A stretch of DNA of 9,964 nt from positions 1 to 9,964 of the forward strand of contig CAJUNQ010000116.1 in assembly GCA_910587835.1 (NCBI GenBank). Direction: 5' to 3'. The stretch comes from an uncultured Oscillospiraceae bacterium. GTDB taxonomy: Bacteria; Bacillota; Clostridia; Oscillospirales; Acutalibacteraceae. Below, piece by piece: positions 5,631 through 9,964 of the stretch (positions within the stretch are counted from its first letter, which is position 1; every line of letters starts with the position of its first letter). The translations under genes were made by a program, and so were the position numbers. Under the pieces are notes generated by a model. That model did not search any database. It was not told the origin of the DNA and saw only the letters and a program-made list of their open reading frames with translations.

Positions 5631-6761
5631 GTGAAGTCCTATGTGTCATCCCACTTAAAGGATATGAACCGCCGCAACGTCTATAAGCTGCTGTGCGGCC
5701 TGGAGGAAACATCCAAGTCTGAGCTTGCCAATATCACCGGTATCAGCCCGCCCACCGTCATGAAGATCATCCAGTTCCTGGAGGAAAAGGGCCTGGTCAC
5801 CCAAGTGGGCCCGGGCGAGGCCGCTTTGGGCCGAAAGCCGCAGCTGCTTCGGCTGAACAAAGACCGCTTCTACTCCATCGGTGTGGTACACGAGGGAGAC
5901 TACCTGAAAGTAGGGCTGGTCAACCTGAAAAACGAGCTGACCGCTCTGAAGCGCCTGCGAGTAAAAGGGGACCTGTCCTACACCATGGAGAAAACTCTGC
6001 TCCGGGTTATCAACGAGCTGCTGGTAGAAACAGAGGTCCCCCTCTCGGACGTATTGGGCATTGGAATGGGCCTGCCCGCCATCTACGATGTGGAGCGGGA
6101 GAAGATCCTGATGGCCCCGTTAATCGGCATTCCCGAGGAGATGGAAATGGGGCCCATTTTGCGGAAGATCGAAAGCTACTACCACAAGTCCGTAACAGTG
6201 GATAACGACCTGAATATGGAGGTCATGGGGGAGTTCCTTTCCCTAAAGCTGACGGAGAACAACGACCTGCTGTATATCTCCTTCGGCACTGGCATTGGCG
6301 GCGGGGTGATCTTGAACGGCCGGCTACGCCGGGGCAGGCATTATATGTGCGGCGAGGTAGGCTATATGACCTTTTTGGACGACTATGTGGCGAACGCCAG
6401 CTATGGCGGCTGGCTGGAAGGAAAGATCAACCTGGAGGCCATACAGGAAAAGTTCGGCCTGGGGCCGGACGGCTCCGCCAGCAAGAAGGACCGGGACCTG
6501 GCCATTGAGTACGCGGCCACCTGTGGAGCCCTGTGCGTGAACAATATGATGATGTGCTACGACTGTGACAACATCTCTCTGGGGGGTGAGCTATTTGACC
6601 TGCTGGGAGAGAAGCTGTTCCGAACCATCAAGGAAAAGGTGGAGCGGCTTTCCGTCGGCGGGGCCTGCCTGCGCAGAAGCTCCTGCCGGGCCCCCGGCGT
6701 ACTGGGGGCGGCAGCCATGGCCCGGGATACCCGCCTTTGGCAAATCTTAGAGGAAAGCTGA
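5631..6761 (+). CDS. ROK-family transcriptional regulator (NagC/XylR type)
   Basis: 376 residues, normal length. An N-terminal winged helix-turn-helix (about 10-60: RNVYKLLCGL, SELANITGISPPTVMKIIQF, LEEKGLV, then GRKPQLL) precedes a sugar-kinase-like ROK domain with VDNDLNMEVMGE (190-201), the glycine loop ISFGTGIGGGVILNG (216-230) and CGEVGYM (240-246). The usual zinc signature is absent: GEVGY replaces the common GE(I/V)GH, and no CxCGxxGC follows, so the ligand site departs from classical NagC/Mlc. Such proteins usually repress sugar genes until a sugar or sugar phosphate binds. The divergent NagB-like gene is the likeliest target, together with its own promoter. It ends 1 nt from the convergent UroD2 stop codon with no terminator between. 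Family call firm; effector unknown. Confidence 0.92.
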   Translation: MKSYVSSHLKDMNRRNVYKLLCGLEETSKSELANITGISPPTVMKIIQFLEEKGLVTQVGPGEAALGRKPQLLRLNKDRFYSIGVVHEGDYLKVGLVNLKNELTALKRLRVKGDLSYTMEKTLLRVINELLVETEVPLSDVLGIGMGLPAIYDVEREKILMAPLIGIPEEMEMGPILRKIESYYHKSVTVDNDLNMEVMGEFLSLKLTENNDLLYISFGTGIGGGVILNGRLRRGRHYMCGEVGYMTFLDDYVANASYGGWLEGKINLEAIQEKFGLGPDGSASKKDRDLAIEYAATCGALCVNNMMMCYDCDNISLGGELFDLLGEKLFRTIKEKVERLSVGGACLRRSSCRAPGVLGAAAMARDTRLWQILEES

Positions 6762-6762
6762 G

Positions 6763-7782
6763 CTACCTGATCCCATGGGCATTGTAATATTCCTCCACCG
6801 CCTGGAAGAAAGCGCGGATATTCTCCCAACTGCTGGCGGGGGGAATGTCGCAGCCAGAGGAAATGATGAAGCCGGGGTTTTCCGGGCAGCACTCCTCCAT
6901 AATACGCAGGGTTTCTTGGCGGACGGACTCAGGTGTGCCGTTGCGGAACTGGCCTGCCGGGTCCACATTGCCCATCACCACCGTGCCCGCCGGGACCTTG
7001 GAGAGGACGTCTCTCATAGAAACGGCGTTGCCGAAGTGGTAGGCTGCGCAGCCTGTGCGCAGGATGGAATCTGTCATGCGGGCCGCGTTGTCGCCGCAGT
7101 TGTGGTAGACAACCAAGAAATCATCGTCCTGCACAGCCTGCGCAATCTGCCGGACATATGGCTCGGAAAACTCCTCGGCAAGGTCCGGGGAGAGCATTCC
7201 GGTCAACGGCTCTGCCATAAGAACGCCCATAACCCCGGTTGACCGGTATGCGTTTATGTAGTCAATCAGGAATGGAACGGCTTTTTGCATGGCGGCATGG
7301 ACAAAGTCAGGGTCCTCGTAACAGTTGACCAGGATTTCGGTCACATCCATCAGCCGCCCGGCTAAAGAGAAGGGGCCGATGACTCCGGCGAATACAGGCC
7401 GGTCGGTGATCAGGCCGCAGGCCTGCCGGACAGCCTCGATATACCTGCCGGTGCGCCCAACTCCCACTGGCGGCACGGTCAGGTTTTCAGCCTCTGCCTG
7501 AGAGTGGATGATGGCGCCGGTGACGGTGGGAACCTCGTCGTCGGAGATACGGATGGGCGCGCCGAAAGCCTCCGCCTCAACGGACAGGTCCATCATGCTC
7601 ACTGCCGCAGCGGCATCCACCTGCTCGGCAATGGCTTTCATGCCCTTGGCTTGCAATTCCGCGCTTTCGATCAGCTCCCGCACCGTGATGCCCATCAGGC
7701 TGACGGATGGGAAGGACAGGATGGGGAGGGCCTTTTTGCGGGGCGCTTCCCGCAGTTGGTCGAGCCAAAGCTTTGCGTTCAT
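6763..7782 (-). CDS. UroD-family protein, MtaA/CmuA-like methyltransferase (UroD2)
   Basis: 339 residues, complete, the length of MtaA/MtbA-type enzymes. Members move methyl groups between corrinoid proteins and a thiol or pterin acceptor using a zinc site at the mouth of a TIM barrel. Visible: MDLSVEAEAFGAPI (64-77), which is hallmark of this branch rather than of HemE; IGPFSLAG (135-142); the zinc pair H227 and C229 in YHNCGDN; GNVDPAGQFRNGTPE (271-285); and the third ligand C311 in SSGCDIPP. All three zinc ligands are thus present, unlike UroD1. ATG at 7782 has AAGGAGG (7792-7798) with a 9-nt spacer. It is transcribed alone from an extended -10 promoter. Placed with an MttB-like gene it could supply the acceptor half of a methyl-transfer system, but the corrinoid partner is missing. 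Function inferred only from family. Confidence 0.88.
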   Translation of the reverse strand: MNAKLWLDQLREAPRKKALPILSFPSVSLMGITVRELIESAELQAKGMKAIAEQVDAAAAVSMMDLSVEAEAFGAPIRISDDEVPTVTGAIIHSQAEAENLTVPPVGVGRTGRYIEAVRQACGLITDRPVFAGVIGPFSLAGRLMDVTEILVNCYEDPDFVHAAMQKAVPFLIDYINAYRSTGVMGVLMAEPLTGMLSPDLAEEFSEPYVRQIAQAVQDDDFLVVYHNCGDNAARMTDSILRTGCAAYHFGNAVSMRDVLSKVPAGTVVMGNVDPAGQFRNGTPESVRQETLRIMEECCPENPGFIISSGCDIPPASSWENIRAFFQAVEEYYNAHGIR

Positions 7783-7826
7783 ATTGGTAAGCCTCCTTTT
7801 TGATTTCTGTGGCTGATCCTAAGAAA

Positions 7827-7835
7827 ATTATAGCA
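7827..7835 (-). promoter_or_regulatory. Extended -10 promoter of UroD2
   Basis: On the minus strand there is TGCTATAAT, a perfect TATAAT with the TGn extension. No good -35 box lies at the normal distance, which is usual for extended -10 promoters. The leader would be about 38 nt and contains the AAGGAGG ribosome binding site. Confidence 0.6.
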
Positions 7836-7971
7836 AAAAGGCTTGGCGGAAGCTTGCAATATTTTTCTTTTTTTTGACTATATTGCTTGAGCGCACTTTG
7901 GAATCTGTATGCACATGGAGAAGAGCCGTATCAACCCAGTCAGGAGGGCACGAAATACAGCCGCGCCGGCC

Positions 7972-8004
7972 AAGAAAAAGCACGTCCACATATTGCGGGC
8001 GTGC
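7972..8004 (-). terminator. Likely terminator downstream of the LacI-type gene
   Basis: Read on the minus strand, GCACG(CC) pairs with (GG)aCGTGC around a 9-nt loop, with one bulged base, and is followed by TTTTTCTT. It lies about 90 nt past the LacI-type stop codon and ahead of the UroD2 promoter, in the 311-bp gap 7783-8093. No convincing gene was seen in that gap. Confidence 0.5.
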
Positions 8005-8040
8005 CTCGTTATATATTAAATGTGCAAGAAATGGCAGGAA

Positions 8041-8068
8041 ACATGGAGTATATCTATAGACTCCATGT
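8041..8068. repeat. Perfect 9-bp inverted repeat in the gap after the LacI-type gene
   Basis: ACATGGAGT (8041-8049) and ACTCCATGT (8060-8068) flank a 10-nt AT-rich loop. The same core recurs at 7911-7920 (GCACATGGAG), which is an exact inverted match to 8061-8070. There is no real T-run, so it may be a stabilising or binding hairpin rather than a terminator. Purpose not known. Confidence 0.55.
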
Positions 8069-8093
8069 GCACAAACCGAGCCCCACACCTAGC

Positions 8094-9054
8094 TCAGCGG
8101 AGCCTGGATTTGCAGGAGCCGCGCTTGAGCAGCACTGCGTTAAAAACTGTATGGGAGGATTCCTCCCCCCGCATCATTTGAAACAGGGCCTCCACAGCGG
8201 TAAGCGCCATCTGGTCTGTCGGCTGGTAAAGGGTGTCCAACGAGGGGTTAAAATACTCCATGATCTCCGTGCCGTCAAAGCCGATAATGAAAATATCATC
8301 TGGAATTTTCAGTCCCAGTGAAAGCACGGCCTTAGCAACGCCAATGGTCAGCTCGTCCGAAAAGGTAAATACCGCAGTCACCTCTGGGTGTGCGGCATAC
8401 AGCCGCTGCATCGCGTCGTAGCCGACCGCATAGCCGGAACCGGCCACCAGGTCTCCAAAATCATACAGCGTGGGGTCTATCGGGATCCCGCTCTCGTTCA
8501 ACGCCCGGCAATATCCATAAAACCGATAATCGTTCGGAGTTTTCCACATAATGTCAGAATTGCCGTGATAGACAAAGCCGATCTTCCGATGCCCCATTTC
8601 AATCAGCTGTTTCGTGGCACGATAGCCGGCCTCCTCATCGTTGATAATGACGCTGGAATACAGCGATTTGTCCGTATCCTCTCCTGCCGACACAGTGAGC
8701 AGCACACATGGAATACCCAATCGCTCCAGGCTCTCCTTAGAATATGAAAACCTGCCGCCCATGATAATAACCCCACACAGATTCCTGTCCTGGGCCAGCT
8801 CAATGGCGGAATCAATTTCGTCCGTCACACCGTTGATATCCTGTAAAATAACGGTATATCCGCGAAAATTCACCTCATGTTCGATGATGCAAATCAGCTT
8901 GTGGAAAAAGGGATTGATTATGGTCTTTGCCAGCACGGCAATGCTCCGGGAATTCGCTGTTTTGAGAGCACGGGCGCTGTTATTGGGAATATAGTTTGTA
9001 CTTTGGACAGCCTGCAACACCTTTTCTCTGGTTGCTCTGCTGACCGGGCCTTTT
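8094..9054 (-). pseudogene. LacI-family regulator lacking the N-terminal helix-turn-helix
   Basis: Homology starts abruptly at KGPVSRATREKVLQAVQSTN, which is helix 3 of a LacI headpiece; the first ~20 residues, with the recognition helix (the usual VSVSTVSRVLN part), are absent. The hinge (PNNSARALK) and the whole periplasmic-binding-protein-like core are intact: SIAVLAKTIINPFFHKLI, GVIIMGG, GHRKIGFV, VTAVFTFSDE, IPDDIFIIGFDGTEI and a normal C-terminus. Only a TTG at 9069-9071 could start it, with no ribosome binding site, and the six residues so added do not look like LacI. The break coincides with the 5' break of the oppositely oriented GH35 remnant. The intact gene probably repressed that neighbour in response to a sugar. 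DNA binding should be lost. A chimeric assembly could give the same picture. Confidence 0.82.
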
Positions 9055-9765
9055 GGATGAGGCCCGCGCAATGGGGCTGAACTGCATCTCGAGCTATGTT
9101 CCCTGGATCCTCCACGAAGAAAAAGAGGGCGAATTCAATTTTTCTGGAAATTTGGACCTCTCCGCTTTTCTGGACCTCTGTGCGGAAAAAGGGCTGTACG
9201 TCTTTATCCGTCCCGGGCCCTATATCATGGCGGAGATGAAAAAGGAAGGCATCCCCTTTTGGGTATCGGAAAAATATCCGGATGCGCTGCCGGTGGGATT
9301 CCACGATGAAAGGCGGGAGTGCAACACCCTGGATTACCTGCATGAGGGCTATCTCAGCACCTGTCAAGGCTGGTATCGAGAGGTCATGAAGATCATTGTC
9401 CCCGGCTGCAGAGCAACGGCGGCTGCATCATCGGCGTTCAGCTTGACAACGAAATCGGCATGCTCAACTGGGTGTCGAATTACCCGGTGATGAACGACAG
9501 CGTTCTGGGCAGGTTCGCTTCCTGGCTGGAGAGAACATATTCCACAGAGGCATTGAAAGTGCGCTATCCCTTTGCCGTTTCTCCCTCCCCCGCCTTGTTC
9601 CGGCGCTTCCGGAACCCGGAGGCCGAATGGGAGGTTCCCTTCCATTTTGATTTTGGGCGCTTCCTGCGGGATTACTACGCGGAATATGTCTCTGTGCTCC
9701 GTCAATATGCGATAGATTGCGGCGTCCAGGGCGTCCCATTTTTCCTGAATATCCACGGTACCGGT
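9053..9765 (+). pseudogene. GH35 beta-galactosidase remnant: 5' truncated, frameshifted, 3' truncated
   Basis: The reading begins inside the barrel at EARAMGLNCISSYVPW (from about 9056) and continues with LHEEKEGEFNFSGNLDL and VFIRPGPYIMAEMKKEGIPF, unmistakable glycoside hydrolase family 35 signatures. The N-terminal ~50 residues are absent. At 9400-9403 (CCCC) one base is missing: the first frame runs out at 9490, while the correct continuation, LQSNGGCIIGVQLDNEIGML with the acid/base Glu of the NE motif, is in the next frame from about 9403. Homology stops at NIHGTG (9748-9765), then switches to unrelated sequence ending at 9870. About 240 of an expected 580 or more residues remain. Intact enzymes release terminal beta-galactose from oligosaccharides. 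The C-run frameshift could be a sequencing error; the two truncations could not be explained that way. Confidence 0.85.
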
Positions 9766-9846
9766 GTAATTTTTCAAGAGACCTGCAAAACCCAGGACGG
9801 GCCTACTTTTACAAGAAAATTATTGGTGAATTTAGATTATCTCTTT

Positions 9847-9923
9847 AGAAGTTCTTATATGTCGGTATAGCCCGTATTTTCGGGCTTTCCCGGCATTTTA
9901 GATATGGGGAGAAGTTCTTATAT
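9847..9923. repeat. 14-bp direct repeat pair
   Basis: AGAAGTTCTTATAT at 9847-9860 and again at 9910-9923, exact, 63 bp apart start to start. Each copy contains the small palindrome AGAA-g-TTCT. The flanking bases differ, so the match is limited to the 14 bp. Confidence 0.7.
9859..9896 (+). terminator. Compound hairpin, terminator or element-end structure
   Basis: ATGTCGG (9859-9865) pairs with CCGGCAT (9890-9896, one G-T), and AGCCCG (9869-9874) with CGGGCT (9881-9886), separated by a symmetrical 3/3 internal loop with a 6-nt TATTTT loop at the tip. A short TTT follows. It sits at the stop codon (9868-9870) of the frame running out of the GH35 remnant. It could terminate transcription or be a subterminal hairpin of an insertion sequence. 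Confidence 0.5.
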
Positions 9924-9964
9924 ACCCTCATAACCTCTTAGGTTTTCCCTCTCAATGGTAGTAA

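Larger units (their letters stand above)
9766..9964. mobile_element. Probable edge of an unidentified mobile element
   Basis: At 9766 the sequence changes from GC-rich GH35 coding DNA to AT-richer DNA with no recognisable gene. It contains a 14-bp direct repeat AGAAGTTCTTATAT at 9847-9860 and 9910-9923 and a compound hairpin between the copies. Repeated short sites near an end are typical of recombinase or transposase binding regions, but I do not recognise the element and the window stops before any enzyme gene. Confidence 0.4.

Noticed and set aside
7842..7858. LacI-type operator near the UroD2 promoter (TTGGCGGAAGCTTGCAA)
   Set aside because: Only the outer three bases and one inner pair are symmetrical, too weak to call an operator.
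7887..8321. 144-residue plus-strand ORF
   Set aside because: Its second half is antisense to conserved LacI coding sequence, and the protein shows no recognisable motif.
1..9964. CRISPR arrays, tRNA or rRNA genes
   Set aside because: No regularly spaced repeats, tRNA-like cloverleaf or rRNA sequence was noticed on either strand.

Overview
The window looks like chromosomal DNA of a GC-rich anaerobic Clostridia (Oscillospiraceae-like gut Firmicute). The grounds are a large serine recombinase of the clostridial conjugative-element type, strong AGGAGG-type ribosome binding sites, an LplC/YtcP-type sugar permease tail, paralogous UroD-like and MttB-like C1 enzymes, and LacI and ROK sugar regulators. 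This placement is inferred from protein style; no marker gene is present.

Layout. (1) 1-~1500: the end of an integrative element. It holds the C-terminal part of a large serine recombinase, a hairpin, and a truncated mobile-element protein fused in frame to the last ~40 residues of a carbohydrate ABC transporter permease. (2) 1500-4250: the remains of a + strand operon, permease tail > UroD-like protein (UroD1) > non-pyrrolysine MttB-like methyltransferase. It ends at a symmetrical terminator shared with the convergent gene. (3) 4414-6761: a NagB-family sugar-phosphate gene (- strand) and a ROK repressor (+ strand), divergent, separated by 467 bp with promoters, candidate operators and a 167-bp MITE-like inverted repeat flanked by TA. 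(4) 6763-7782: a second, distant UroD-like protein (UroD2, - strand) with a complete His/Cys/Cys zinc signature. It converges on the ROK gene with a 1-nt gap and has its own extended -10 promoter. (5) 8094-~9055: a LacI-family regulator (- strand) that has lost most of its helix-turn-helix. It is joined head-to-head to (6) ~9055-9765, a GH35 beta-galactosidase remnant that lacks its 5' end, carries a one-base frameshift and is cut off at its 3' end. (7) ~9766-9964: AT-richer DNA with a 14-bp direct repeat and a two-part hairpin, probably the edge of another mobile element.

How the genes may work together. The operon ties a sugar-type ABC importer to two proteins of corrinoid methyl-transfer families, and the neighbours (NagB-like, ROK, LacI, GH35) are glycan-catabolism genes. 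One reading is a locus that imports and demethylates or otherwise processes a methylated sugar, amino sugar or betaine-like compound. No corrinoid protein, RamA-type activator or pterin methyltransferase is encoded here, so the pathway is incomplete in this window and the substrate is unknown. The locus is decaying or mosaic: the permease, LacI and GH35 genes are all broken, at three separate rearrangement points.
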